A DNA stretch of 14,814 bases from Pseudomonadota bacterium (GTDB lineage: Bacteria; Pseudomonadota; Gammaproteobacteria; SZUA-229), in the NCBI GenBank assembly GCA_030673345.1, contig DAOVJH010000004.1:1-14814 (forward strand). The letters run 5' to 3'. Of the stretch, positions 6,785 through 14,379 are shown piece after piece; the first letter of the stretch is position 1; each line of letters begins with the position of its first letter. The position numbers and the translations under genes were made by a program. The notes beneath the pieces are model-generated. The model did not search any database and was not told where the DNA came from. It worked only from the letters and a program-made list of their open reading frames with translations.

Positions 6785-8114
6785 CGCACATCAGGCAGAT
6801 GTAATTTTTGGACTGTCACCGGTATTGTTTGCGGGCAGTTTATTTGTATTGACCTATCTATTGATCATTACAGAACGTTTAAACCGTGCCATTATCGCCA
6901 TGACGGCGGCAGCGTTGATGATTATCGGCGGCGTACTCACCCAGGAAGCAGCGGTACAGGGTGTCGACTTTAACACCATTGGTTTACTCACCGGCATGAT
7001 GATCATCGTCGGGATCACGCGTGATTCCGGTGTGTTTCAGTACCTGGCGATTCGCTCGGCAAAAGTAGTCAAAGCCGATCCCTGGGGCATACTGGTAATG
7101 CTGATGCTCGTTACCGCCCTGTTATCTGCCTTGCTGGATAACGTCACTACAGTATTACTGATTGCACCGATTACTTTACTGATTACAGATACGCTAAAAA
7201 TAAGCGCTTACCCTTATCTATTTGCAGAAATTTTTGCTTCAAATATTGGTGGTACCGCCACACTGATCGGTGATCCACCGAATATCATGATCGGTTCAGC
7301 GACAGGCCTTGGCTACAATGACTTTCTTTTTAACCTGGCACCCATCGCGATCGTCATATTGATCATAACCATTATTCCTATCTATTTCATCTGGGGACGG
7401 CACCTGAAAGCTGACGCCGAACTCATCGAAAAGGTAATGCAATATCGAGAAATCGATGCCATAAAAGATTGGGTGTTACTCAAAAAATCACTGTTCGTTA
7501 TGACGATGGTCATGATCGGTTTTATCGTTGGTCATGATTATGGCTATCAGCCTGCAACCATTGCCATGTTCGGTGCGGCAGTATTGCTCACCCTCAACTG
7601 CTTACCGCATGACCAGGAGAAACAGACTGAACTGGTTGCAAAGACGCTAGGTGACGTGGAATGGATTACCATCTTCTTTTTTATCGGCCTGTTTATTCTG
7701 GTCTACGGTGTAGAGAGCACTGGCATACTGGAATCATTAGCGCATCAGGTAATAGAGCTGACGGATGGCGATAAGACGGTAACCGCTATCTCGATCCTGT
7801 TTGTTTCAGCCGTAGCGTCCGCCATCGTTGACAATATTCCCTTTGTTGCCACCATGATTCCATTGATTAAAAATATGGCCGCAAGTTTTGGCGGTGCAGA
7901 AGAGCTGCTACCTATCTGGTGGTCACTGGCACTTGGCGCCTGTCTCGGCGGCAATGGAAGCCTGGTCGGCGCCAGCGCTAATCTGATCGTTGCGGGGTTC
8001 GCTGAGAGGTCAGGTCAACCTATCCGTTTCCTGCCTTTCATGCTGATGGCATTTCCGATGATGCTAGTATCGGTAATGATCAGCGCTGTTTATGTCTACT
8101 TTCGTTATTTTTAA
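6777..8114 (+). CDS. ArsB/NhaD-family (ion transporter superfamily) permease
   Basis: A 445-residue inner-membrane protein with roughly 11-12 hydrophobic helices. It shows the family's two inverted repeats: SALLDNVTTVLLIAP (117-131) with ASNIGGTATLIGDPPNIMIG (154-173), then SAIVDNIPFVATMIP with GACLGGNGSLVGASANLIVAG in the second half. The Asp-Asn pair on the first helix of each half and the GGTAT-IGDPPN and GNGSLVGASANL re-entrant loops are hallmarks of the ArsB/NhaD/SLC13-like superfamily. Substrate is not determinable: members move arsenite, Na+/H+, sulfate, dicarboxylates or other anions. No arsR or arsC neighbour supports arsenic resistance. Coupling to a CBS protein and a promoter shared with a sulfur-globule-like gene make an inorganic sulfur anion or Na+ worth testing. 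The start has GGAGG eight bases upstream. Confidence 0.9.
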   Translation: MHSAHQADVIFGLSPVLFAGSLFVLTYLLIITERLNRAIIAMTAAALMIIGGVLTQEAAVQGVDFNTIGLLTGMMIIVGITRDSGVFQYLAIRSAKVVKADPWGILVMLMLVTALLSALLDNVTTVLLIAPITLLITDTLKISAYPYLFAEIFASNIGGTATLIGDPPNIMIGSATGLGYNDFLFNLAPIAIVILIITIIPIYFIWGRHLKADAELIEKVMQYREIDAIKDWVLLKKSLFVMTMVMIGFIVGHDYGYQPATIAMFGAAVLLTLNCLPHDQEKQTELVAKTLGDVEWITIFFFIGLFILVYGVESTGILESLAHQVIELTDGDKTVTAISILFVSAVASAIVDNIPFVATMIPLIKNMAASFGGAEELLPIWWSLALGACLGGNGSLVGASANLIVAGFAERSGQPIRFLPFMLMAFPMMLVSVMISAVYVYFRYF

Positions 8115-8115
8115 A

Positions 8116-8165
8116 CCAGTCTAACCAGGACCGGCAATCCGATTCATTCACCTGTTAAAGACTGG
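8116..8165. other. Imperfect long-range stem in the convergent gap (possible weak terminator)
   Basis: CCAGTCT (8116-8122) pairs with AGACTGG (8159-8165), and next to it AACCAGG can pair with CCTGTT with one bulged base, enclosing a loop of about 21 bases. The gap lies between the permease stop and the convergent gene ending at 8196, where a terminator is expected. There is no T-run, so this is weak evidence. Confidence 0.25.
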
Positions 8166-8195
8166 GGTTAGAGCCCTGTATCTGAATACATCGTC

Positions 8196-8456
8196 TTATT
8201 CATTTTCTTCCGGCGCATTATTTTGTTTTGCTTTTTTAAGCAGCTTCGATATAACTTTTAGTTCCTTGTCTAAATCATAAAATGCCTCACTGGTATCATC
8301 CTTTTCACTTTCCAGTATCATTTCTGCTTTTAGTTCAACTTTTTTCTCTTCCAGCTTGCCGATTATTTTTAATAACTTATCGCGTTTCTCTTTCTGCTTT
8401 TTTTTTGACAGGTCAAAGTAATCATCGAGCTTATGCATAACCTTATTAATATTCAT
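8196..8456 (-). CDS. Small charged coiled-coil protein, likely partner of the Na/Pi cotransporter
   Basis: Not a family I recognise by name. The ATG at 8456 has GGTGA five bases before it; a GTG at 8465 would add three residues. The 86-residue product is very rich in Lys and Glu, with heptad-like Leu/Ile spacing over DLSKKKQKEKRDKLLKIIGK, then LEEKKVELKAEM and KELKVISKLLKKAK, so it should form one or two long alpha-helical hairpins. No export signal or membrane segment. It overlaps the end of the cotransporter gene by 11 bp, and its ribosome site lies within that gene, so it is co-translated. A regulatory subunit for the PhoU-like tail is a reasonable guess and nothing more. Confidence 0.75.
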   Translation of the reverse strand: MNINKVMHKLDDYFDLSKKKQKEKRDKLLKIIGKLEEKKVELKAEMILESEKDDTSEAFYDLDKELKVISKLLKKAKQNNAPEENE

Positions 8457-10209
8457 ATTCGTCACCCAGCTGTTTGATCTCTTCTTCTTTCACCCATAGA
8501 GTGGCAGCAGATCTGAGAAATTTCTTGCATATACTATGTGCAAACCCAACGTCATTAATCAAAGAAGATGCCATCGTCGGATTGATTTCATTTTCTCTGA
8601 TCATGGCATCTATTTTCTGGTTCATCATAACTTCATTATCATTCACTTTTTCCTTTTGAACTTCAATTTTTGTCAGGATATCTTCCTCATCTCCTTCGTA
8701 CTCCCTTATCTCCTGAATTTTCCGTAATACGATGATCAGTTGCGCCCGCATCTCATTATACGTATCAATCATGAAGTTATTGTTACAGTCGGCGTAAAGA
8801 TTCAGATTTTTTTGCAATTCTCTAACATCTTTTACCATTTCAATAATCGTCCTGGCAGTCAGTTTTAATTCATGTATTTTGTTATTACCCTCCAGGCCCA
8901 TATAAGTTTGCGATATAGAAGAGTAATGTATGATTTCACTATACAGGTTCTTGATATCCTGCTGGTATATTTTATCGATGTCGATTTCTATGAGCGCTAC
9001 GGAGCGTTCGACAACTTCATTGATTTCCGTATCAGAAAAAATCGCTGATCGATGCAGGTTCATCGCGTGAACAATAGCCTCCAGTGATTTATCATAAAGA
9101 TGGATAGTTTCTTTTCTTAAGGCGGCCAGTGCCGTAGCCGGAAGTTCCATCACTTCATCCGTCAGATATTTCGCCTTACCACGTGCCTCTACTTCCACAT
9201 GGAACAGCGTCTTTAAATATCGAACCAGCTGTTTTATAAAAGGCGAAACAACCAATACACCGACAACATTGAAAATAGTGTGAAAGAGAGCCAGCTTCAT
9301 CGCATTGTCAGTTTCTGAGATGGAAAACATGGGTGCCAGCAGATCGACCAAATCTTTCAGCTGGTAAATAAAAACAACAGCAATTAAACCGGTTACTATA
9401 TTAAAAATAAAATGGGCGACTGCTAAACGTTTACCATTTCTGTTTGATGCCAGCGCCCCGATGACAGCTGTTACCGTTGTGCCCACATTGGCACCGATAG
9501 CCAGAGAAAGTGCATTGATGTAATCGATCTGCCCCGTTGCCAACGCGGTAATAATGATAGCCATGGTCGCGCTGCTGGATTGAATGACAACCGTTGCGAT
9601 GGCACCAAACAGGATATAGATAAACACACCAAGATAACCCTGCATTGCATATTCAGCCAGGTCCATGCCATTTTTAAGGGTTTCGAAACCCTCTTTCATA
9701 TAAGCGATGCCTAGAAAAATAAACCCCAGGCCGATTAAAATACTGCCGAACCCTTTATAGGAACCCTGTTTTGAAAATTGCATCACCACACCAAAGATCA
9801 GCATAGGCAATGCATATTGAGCAATTTTAATTTTTAAGCCAAAAGATGAAATCAGCCATGCAGTCGCAGTGGTGCCAATATTTGAACCAAAGACGATACC
9901 GACAGCCTGTGTCAGCCCGATGAGCTCTGCAGAAAGAAAAGAGATGACGATGACAGAGACCAGCGAAGAACTCTGTACCACTGCAGTCGCCAGAAAACCC
10001 GTTCCAATAGCCTTTGGTGTGGTGCTGGTGAATCTCTCAAGGGCTGTTTCCAGTGCGCCGCCACTGAACAACTTGAACCCGTTCTCCATGTAATGCATAC
10101 CGATTAAAAAGATAGCAATACCAGCGATAATGGTCTTGGCATCTTCATTGGCGATGATGAACCAGAAGAAAAACAGAAATATTAATGGAACAATTATTTT
10201 TTTAAACAT
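8446..10209 (-). CDS. Na+/phosphate cotransporter (NptA/YjbB type) with PhoU-like C-terminal domain
   Basis: Sodium-coupled phosphate transporter of the inner membrane, 587 residues. The N-terminal half (about 1-345) holds 8-9 hydrophobic helices with the duplicated family signature: QSSSLVSV (79-86) with GSNIGTTATAW (108-118), and QSSSATMA (210-217) with GANVGTTVTAV (239-249). The second half (about 350-587) is soluble and helical with acidic patches, as in PhoU-like domains of YjbB-type proteins, which may sense phosphate or control direction of transport. The start at 10209 has only a weak ribosome site. The gene lies 15 bp after nudF, in the same direction, and overlaps the small coiled-coil gene. 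Some YjbB-type proteins export phosphate rather than import it, so direction is open. Confidence 0.92.
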   Translation of the reverse strand: MFKKIIVPLIFLFFFWFIIANEDAKTIIAGIAIFLIGMHYMENGFKLFSGGALETALERFTSTTPKAIGTGFLATAVVQSSSLVSVIVISFLSAELIGLTQAVGIVFGSNIGTTATAWLISSFGLKIKIAQYALPMLIFGVVMQFSKQGSYKGFGSILIGLGFIFLGIAYMKEGFETLKNGMDLAEYAMQGYLGVFIYILFGAIATVVIQSSSATMAIIITALATGQIDYINALSLAIGANVGTTVTAVIGALASNRNGKRLAVAHFIFNIVTGLIAVVFIYQLKDLVDLLAPMFSISETDNAMKLALFHTIFNVVGVLVVSPFIKQLVRYLKTLFHVEVEARGKAKYLTDEVMELPATALAALRKETIHLYDKSLEAIVHAMNLHRSAIFSDTEINEVVERSVALIEIDIDKIYQQDIKNLYSEIIHYSSISQTYMGLEGNNKIHELKLTARTIIEMVKDVRELQKNLNLYADCNNNFMIDTYNEMRAQLIIVLRKIQEIREYEGDEEDILTKIEVQKEKVNDNEVMMNQKIDAMIRENEINPTMASSLINDVGFAHSICKKFLRSAATLWVKEEEIKQLGDEYEY

Positions 10210-10224
10210 AGACGATAAGATCTT

Positions 10225-10818
10225 CTATAAGAACAAGTCTTTGCGTATCCGCTCACGATTTATACGAAACCACTGCAGCGCTATGATGGGCGCTGCTGAG
10301 TCAATCTTACCACTGTCCAGCCAGTCAAAAGCTTGCTGACTGCTGACAACATGCACTTTGATGTCTTCACCCTCTTCATCCAGGCCATGAATTCCGTCTA
10401 TGTGTAAACTGTCTGTACGACCAAGAAAAATCTGAATCTGCTCATTTGAACCGCCGGGGCTGGAATAATATTTAAACATGGGCAACAGTTCCGTCACTTC
10501 ACATCCGGCTTCTTCATGTGCCTCTCGAAGAGCGACACCCTCGGCAGATTCACCGGGCTCCTGGTAACCTGCGATTATTTCTATCAGCCACGGACCGGTT
10601 TCATCATCCCCTGCACCAATCCTGAACTGCTCGATCAAAACCAGCTCATCGGTTACCGGGTCGTAGGGCAACACTGCGATGGCCTGCCCCCTGTCCAGTA
10701 GTTCACGCGTGAGCACCTTGCTCTGTCCACCGGCAAAAAGGTCATGCTGTAACTGGATGCCGGTAAGTTTAAAAAAACCTCGATAGATTGACTCTTTCTT
10801 GATAACTGTCCATTTCAT
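10225..10818 (-). CDS. nudF: ADP-ribose pyrophosphatase (Nudix hydrolase)
   Basis: Splits ADP-ribose, and perhaps ADP-glucose-type sugars, to AMP and sugar phosphate. The start at 10818 lies one base after the stop of the upstream diguanylate cyclase gene (TGATATG arrangement), giving 197 residues. The Nudix box at residues 84-106 (GYQEPGESAEGVAL then REAHEEAGC) has all metal-binding glutamates. LYRGFF-like N-terminus (IYRGFFKL), ERGxA-like DRGQAIAVLPYDPV, VLIEQFRIGA, SSPGGSNEQ, GIHGLDEEGEDIKVHVVS and IDSAAPIIALQWF closely follow E. coli NudF (209 residues). Tight packing with the cyclase and the transporter indicates one operon. Because E. coli NudF-like enzymes have been linked to ADP-glucose turnover, a connection to glgC in this window is conceivable but speculative. 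Confidence 0.93.
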   Translation of the reverse strand: MKWTVIKKESIYRGFFKLTGIQLQHDLFAGGQSKVLTRELLDRGQAIAVLPYDPVTDELVLIEQFRIGAGDDETGPWLIEIIAGYQEPGESAEGVALREAHEEAGCEVTELLPMFKYYSSPGGSNEQIQIFLGRTDSLHIDGIHGLDEEGEDIKVHVVSSQQAFDWLDSGKIDSAAPIIALQWFRINRERIRKDLFL

Positions 10819-10819
10819 A

Positions 10820-11740
10820 TCAATCCAGGTTCCATACACGTACGCAACCGCGGCCCTCTGATTTGGCTTCGATCAGCGCATGGTCTGCGAGTTTAATGGT
10901 TTCATTATAGGTAGACTGGCCATCCATTTCCGACATACCGATAGAAACACTGACATTAATCTTTTTAGAGTCACTGATCATGATAGGCATATTTTTTAAC
11001 TCCGTGCGTAATCGTTCGAGGAGTTGCGAGGCATGTTCGATATCCGTTTCAGGAAACAGCAGCAGAAACTCATCACCGCCATAACGAAATATGACGTCGT
11101 ATTTTCTCAGGCGCCTGACAAAGAAGTCTACCGCAGTTTTAAGCACTCTGTCTCCAGCGACGTGGCCATGCTTATCATTGATCTGTTTAAAGTCATCAAA
11201 ATCCATGATAGCTAATGCACATCCGTTTCCGGTACGGCGGGCGCGCTCATGTTCTTTGTTTATCATGGATGACATGGCGTGCCGGTTCCACACACCAGTG
11301 AGATGATCAACGGCACACACTTTACTGATCAATGAGAACTGCAAGTTCTGTACGGCAACTCGAAAGTCATTAGCCGTGTCATTAAAATCATCATAAGTTT
11401 TACTGCTGATAGCCTTACCAGACAGTTTGTCTTTAAGCAGTTCACGCGCTTTATTATGGACTTCTATATGCAAAGCACCAGTCTCTATAAAACCGGAATC
11501 ATCTTTAAAATTCGAATCAGACAGGCTGTAATACCATTTACCGAATTTACACAGGTGATGCGCCTCTTCTGACAGGTCATTCTCTTGAGGTTCACCATTG
11601 CAGATAAGTGTACGGTGCAACACCTTTATCCACTGACTATGGTTGATGAGCCCTGTGGACAGCTCCTTGAGCAATGGAAGTATGTCTTCAAGTGACGTTT
11701 CTTCTTCCAACTTCAATGTAAAATGCTGATCGATATTCAT
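10820..11740 (-). CDS. dgcZ: Diguanylate cyclase with N-terminal zinc-binding CZB domain (DgcZ/YdeH-like)
   Basis: Makes the second messenger c-di-GMP from two GTP in the cytoplasm. The 306-residue protein has an N-terminal CZB domain (about 25-135). Its zinc ligands are visible: His34 in INHSQWIKVLHRTLIC, Cys64 in HHLCKFGKWYY, and His91 and His95 in ALHIEVH. The spacing and wording match E. coli DgcZ (296 residues), whose zinc occupancy inhibits activity. The C-terminal GGDEF domain (about 140-304) has DHLTGVWNR, IMDFDDFKQINDKHGH, an intact active site RYGGDEF (GGDEF 221-225) and a product-inhibition I-site R212-K-Y-D215 five residues before it. It should therefore be catalytically active and self-limiting. 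It starts 53 bp after gnd and is coupled to nudF. Confidence 0.93.
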   Translation of the reverse strand: MNIDQHFTLKLEEETSLEDILPLLKELSTGLINHSQWIKVLHRTLICNGEPQENDLSEEAHHLCKFGKWYYSLSDSNFKDDSGFIETGALHIEVHNKARELLKDKLSGKAISSKTYDDFNDTANDFRVAVQNLQFSLISKVCAVDHLTGVWNRHAMSSMINKEHERARRTGNGCALAIMDFDDFKQINDKHGHVAGDRVLKTAVDFFVRRLRKYDVIFRYGGDEFLLLFPETDIEHASQLLERLRTELKNMPIMISDSKKINVSVSIGMSEMDGQSTYNETIKLADHALIEAKSEGRGCVRVWNLD

Positions 11741-11792
11741 ACTCTGCCTATATGATTTAAATCGTGTTGTTATTAACCGTCGTGTTTAATCG

Positions 11793-13244
11793 TTAAACTT
11801 CATAAGTTGTTGATGCAACCTTGCCGCCATGTCCGGTCCAGTCAGTATGGAAGAACTCGCCACGTTTTTTATCGAGCCGTTCGTAAGTATGCGCACCAAA
11901 ATAATCACGTTGTGCCTGCAGCAGGTTTGCCGGCAGGCGTTCACTGCGGTAACCATCGAAATAGGATAAAGCCGATGAAAATGCTGGTGCCGGAATACCC
12001 GTTTCAACGGCCAGTATTACCGCTTTTCGCCAGCCTGCTTCAGCCGCTTTCAGCGCTTCGGTAAAAAATGAATCGAGTGCCAGATTTTCCAGTTCAGGAT
12101 TTTTATCGTAGGCATCTTTTATGTTGCCGAGGAAAGTGCTGCGGATGATACAGCCGCCTCGCCACATCAGCGCGATCTCGCCATAATTAAGATTCCAGCC
12201 ATGTTCTTTTGCTGCTTCGGTCATCAGCATAAAACCCTGTGCATATGAAATAATTTTAGATGCGTATAATGCGTCGCGAAGTGCGTTTATCATCTCTGCT
12301 TTATCTGCTGCCTTCGCACGAACCGGTCCTGGCCCGAGAATAGCTGATGCACGTACACGTTCATCTTTTAATGATGATAGAACACGTGCAAACACAGACT
12401 CACCGATCAACGTCAATGGAACACCCAGATCGAGCGCACTGATACCCGTCCATTTACCCGTTCCCTTCTGGCCAGCAGTATCCAGTATCTTATCTACCAG
12501 CGGTTCGCCATCTTCGTCCTTCATCGCCAGGATATCTTTGGTGATATCGATCAGGTAGGAGTCCAGTACCCCGGTATTCCATTCTTTAAATACCTCATGC
12601 ATCTCATCACAGCCCATACCCAATACATTTTCCATCAGTGAATAAGCTTCGCAGATCAACTGCATATCGCCGTATTCGATGCCGTTATGTACCATCTTCA
12701 CAAAATGACCGGCACCGTCCTGTCCTACCCACTGGCAACAGGGTTCACCATCAACTTTTGCAGAGACTGCCTGGAAGATATCTTTCACCAGCGGCCATGC
12801 TTCAGGGTCACCGCCGGGCATGATCGAAGGGCCAAAACGTGCGCCTTCTTCACCGCCAGAAACACCGGTACCGATAAATCGCAGACCTTTCTCTCTCAGG
12901 TAAGCAGTACGCCGTGTGGAATCCGGGTAGTGTGAATTACCGCCATCGATGATGACATCACCCGGTTCAAGCAACGGTATCAACAGATCAATAAAGCGGT
13001 CAACCACTTCACCGGCTTTTACCATCAGCATGACTTTACGCGGTTTCGCCAATGATTCGACCAGCTCTTCCATGCTGTGCGTACCGATGATAGACGTGCC
13101 TTTTGCCGGCCCGTCGATGAAATCGTCGACCTTGCTGGTGGTACGGTTGAACACGGCGACCCGGTAGCCGTGGTCAGCCATATTTAAAACCAGGTTCTGC
13201 CCCATTACTGCCAGTCCGATCAGACCAATATCTGCTTTATCCAT
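11793..13244 (-). CDS. gnd: 6-phosphogluconate dehydrogenase, decarboxylating (NADP-dependent)
   Basis: Oxidises 6-phosphogluconate to ribulose-5-phosphate, CO2 and NADPH in the pentose phosphate pathway. The 483-residue protein has the Rossmann motif [12 protein letters not shown] (7-18), NRT at 33-35 (the Arg/Thr that favour NADP), GGNSHYPDS (101-109), [19 protein letters not shown] (127-145), catalytic Lys183 and Glu190 in [17 protein letters not shown], and the substrate motifs [12 protein letters not shown] and WRGGCIIRS. Length fits the long form of the family (468 in E. coli). The ribosome site is weak (CGAGATT). It is the first gene of a same-strand series, followed by dgcZ after 52 bp, which could be a separate or shared transcript. 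Upstream lies an inverted REP-like pair. Confidence 0.96.
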   Translation of the reverse strand: MDKADIGLIGLAVMGQNLVLNMADHGYRVAVFNRTTSKVDDFIDGPAKGTSIIGTHSMEELVESLAKPRKVMLMVKAGEVVDRFIDLLIPLLEPGDVIIDGGNSHYPDSTRRTAYLREKGLRFIGTGVSGGEEGARFGPSIMPGGDPEAWPLVKDIFQAVSAKVDGEPCCQWVGQDGAGHFVKMVHNGIEYGDMQLICEAYSLMENVLGMGCDEMHEVFKEWNTGVLDSYLIDITKDILAMKDEDGEPLVDKILDTAGQKGTGKWTGISALDLGVPLTLIGESVFARVLSSLKDERVRASAILGPGPVRAKAADKAEMINALRDALYASKIISYAQGFMLMTEAAKEHGWNLNYGEIALMWRGGCIIRSTFLGNIKDAYDKNPELENLALDSFFTEALKAAEAGWRKAVILAVETGIPAPAFSSALSYFDGYRSERLPANLLQAQRDYFGAHTYERLDKKRGEFFHTDWTGHGGKVASTTYEV

Positions 13245-13324
13245 CGTTTGAAATCTCGGTTGTTGTTATTTGTGGTTTTGGTTAAGACTTTTTTATTTAT
13301 GTGTCTTATGTTAGCTCTGGCACT

Positions 13325-13365
13325 GATCGCGGAACCCAAAATAATATTTCTTGGTCCGCTCCTAC
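13325..13365 (-). repeat. REP-like element, unit A (minus orientation)
   Basis: Read on the minus strand it starts GTAGGAGCGGAC, then an 18-base spacer, then GTTCCGCGATC. GCGGA pairs with TCCGC inside the unit, and CCAA with TTGG extends the stem, so the unit folds alone. Length (41 bp), GC-rich ends and intergenic position match REP sequences common in gammaproteobacteria. Confidence 0.75.
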
Positions 13366-13380
13366 AAAAACTAATACTCT

Positions 13381-13421
13381 GTATGAGCGGACTGCTTTAA
13401 TAATTTCCGTGTTCCGCGATC
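13381..13421 (+). repeat. REP-like element, unit B (plus orientation)
   Basis: Starts GTATGAGCGGAC, then an 18-base spacer, then GTTCCGCGATC. The conserved blocks match unit A with one difference (GTAT for GTAG) and the spacer length is identical, although the spacer sequence differs. Units A and B face away from each other around 15 bp, so their 11-bp ends (13325-13335 and 13411-13421) and 8-bp inner blocks pair exactly across the pair. This is the layout of a bacterial interspersed mosaic element. Confidence 0.75.
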
Positions 13422-13484
13422 TGTTTAACTTGTAAACCGCTGTATAACTAAGAACACATCATCGCACCTACTCACAAAATATTT

Positions 13485-13526
13485 TTGACTCAAGTCAATA
13501 TGCATCAGTGAGCAAAATTGTAGCAT
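13485..13526 (+). promoter_or_regulatory. FNR/CRP-family-like palindrome and -10 element upstream of mrpE
   Basis: TTGACTCAAGTCAA (13485-13498) is a perfect palindrome TTGAC-N4-GTCAA. It differs from the FNR consensus at the fifth base of each half. TAGCAT (13521-13526) is a possible -10, giving a start near 13533. The palindrome centre is then 41.5 bp upstream, the class II spacing. The mrpE start is 40 bp further. The symmetric C/G change could mean weaker FNR binding or a different CRP/FNR relative. Confidence 0.45.
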
Positions 13527-13572
13527 CCTTGTACCATTCAAATTATCAGACAAGGAAATCGCACGTAAATTG

Positions 13573-14082
13573 ATGCCAAATTCAACGAACATACCCTTAC
13601 AGTTTCTCAATCTCTGGTTGACGCTGTTCCTTATCTGGATGATAGCCAATGCTTCGCTCGCATCCGATACGGTGATCACAGGCGTCATCGTCTCGGCGGT
13701 AATCGCACTGGCGTTCGCTTCGTTTTCCGGTGTCTACAGTGTTATCCGCTGGTCACCCCGGGTAGTCTTTTACTACCTGAGATACCTCAGTGTATTTTCA
13801 ATCGAACTGGTCAAGGCTAACATTAATGTCATGCTTCTGGTGTTCTCACCACGCATCAACATCAAGCCTGGTATCGTCGAAATCAAGACCGATCTTAAAT
13901 CTCCTATCGGACGTATGGCACTTGCGAACACGATCACATTGACACCTGGCACACTGGTCGTTGATATTAAAGACGATTCGCTGTTTATTCACTGCATCAA
14001 CATCGGCGCCACAGACCAGGCCGAAGCCACGGCAGAAATCTCCGGTCGTTTCGAGAAACTTTTAAAAGTTATCTACGGCTGA
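13573..14082 (+). CDS. mrpE: Mrp-type Na+/H+ antiporter subunit E
   Basis: Membrane subunit of the multi-gene Mrp cation/proton antiporter, which drives Na+ (and K+) out using the proton gradient. The 169-residue protein has two to three N-terminal hydrophobic helices (about 12-32, 34-57 and 65-90) followed by a cytoplasmic domain. The typical MrpE pattern is visible: FLIWMIANASLASDTVITGVIVS, YYLRYLSVFSIELVKANINVMLLVF, RMALANTITLTPGTLVVDI and LFIHCINIG. The start is taken at ATG 13573; the nearest purine-rich stretch (AGGAAA) is about 16 bases upstream, too far to be a standard ribosome site, and TTG at 13570 is an alternative. The first gene in an operon with mrpF 6 bp downstream. MrpA is not visible upstream, so the operon order is E-F first. 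Confidence 0.92.
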   Translation: MPNSTNIPLQFLNLWLTLFLIWMIANASLASDTVITGVIVSAVIALAFASFSGVYSVIRWSPRVVFYYLRYLSVFSIELVKANINVMLLVFSPRINIKPGIVEIKTDLKSPIGRMALANTITLTPGTLVVDIKDDSLFIHCINIGATDQAEATAEISGRFEKLLKVIYG

Positions 14083-14088
14083 AAATCG

Positions 14089-14379
14089 ATGACTAACGAC
14101 ATTATGACTAACATCAGCATGAGTGAAATTACGGTTATCATTTCTGCCTTGCTGATTTTTTTCAGTATCGTGTTCGGTATCATCCGCCTGGTGATCGGTC
14201 CAGATACTGTTGACCGCGTGGTTGCCATTGATCTTTTGACCATCGTTACTATCGCACTGATCGCATTGCTTGCACATCAGGCAGAACGATACATCTATCT
14301 CGATGTTGCACTGGTTTACGGCCTACTCAGTTTCCTCGGTGTACTCGCGGTTGCCCGTTTTCTGGAAAGGGGTATTTAG
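14089..14379 (+). CDS. mrpF: Mrp-type Na+/H+ antiporter subunit F
   Basis: Small three-helix membrane subunit of the Mrp complex, 96 residues (family usually 85-100). Typical pattern: hydrophobic helix about 14-35, the motif RLVIGPDTVDRVVAIDLLTIVTIALIALLA (33-62), and YIYLDVALVYGLLSFLGVLAVARFLERG. The N-terminus contains a nine-base direct duplication, ATGACTAAC at 14089-14097 and 14104-14112, encoding MTN twice. Starts at 14089, 14104 or 14119 are therefore all possible, and none has a strong ribosome site. The stop codon TAG shares its final base with the beginning of a MITE-like element. An mrpG gene is expected next and is not present. Confidence 0.92.
   Translation: MTNDIMTNISMSEITVIISALLIFFSIVFGIIRLVIGPDTVDRVVAIDLLTIVTIALIALLAHQAERYIYLDVALVYGLLSFLGVLAVARFLERGI

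Noticed and set aside
6777..8114. Naming the permease arsB
   Set aside because: Family membership is clear but the substrate is not, and no other arsenic genes are in the window.
11752..11765. FNR-like palindrome (GATTTAAATC core) between gnd and dgcZ
   Set aside because: About three mismatches to the consensus, and class II spacing would put the start inside dgcZ. AT-rich palindromes of this size arise easily.
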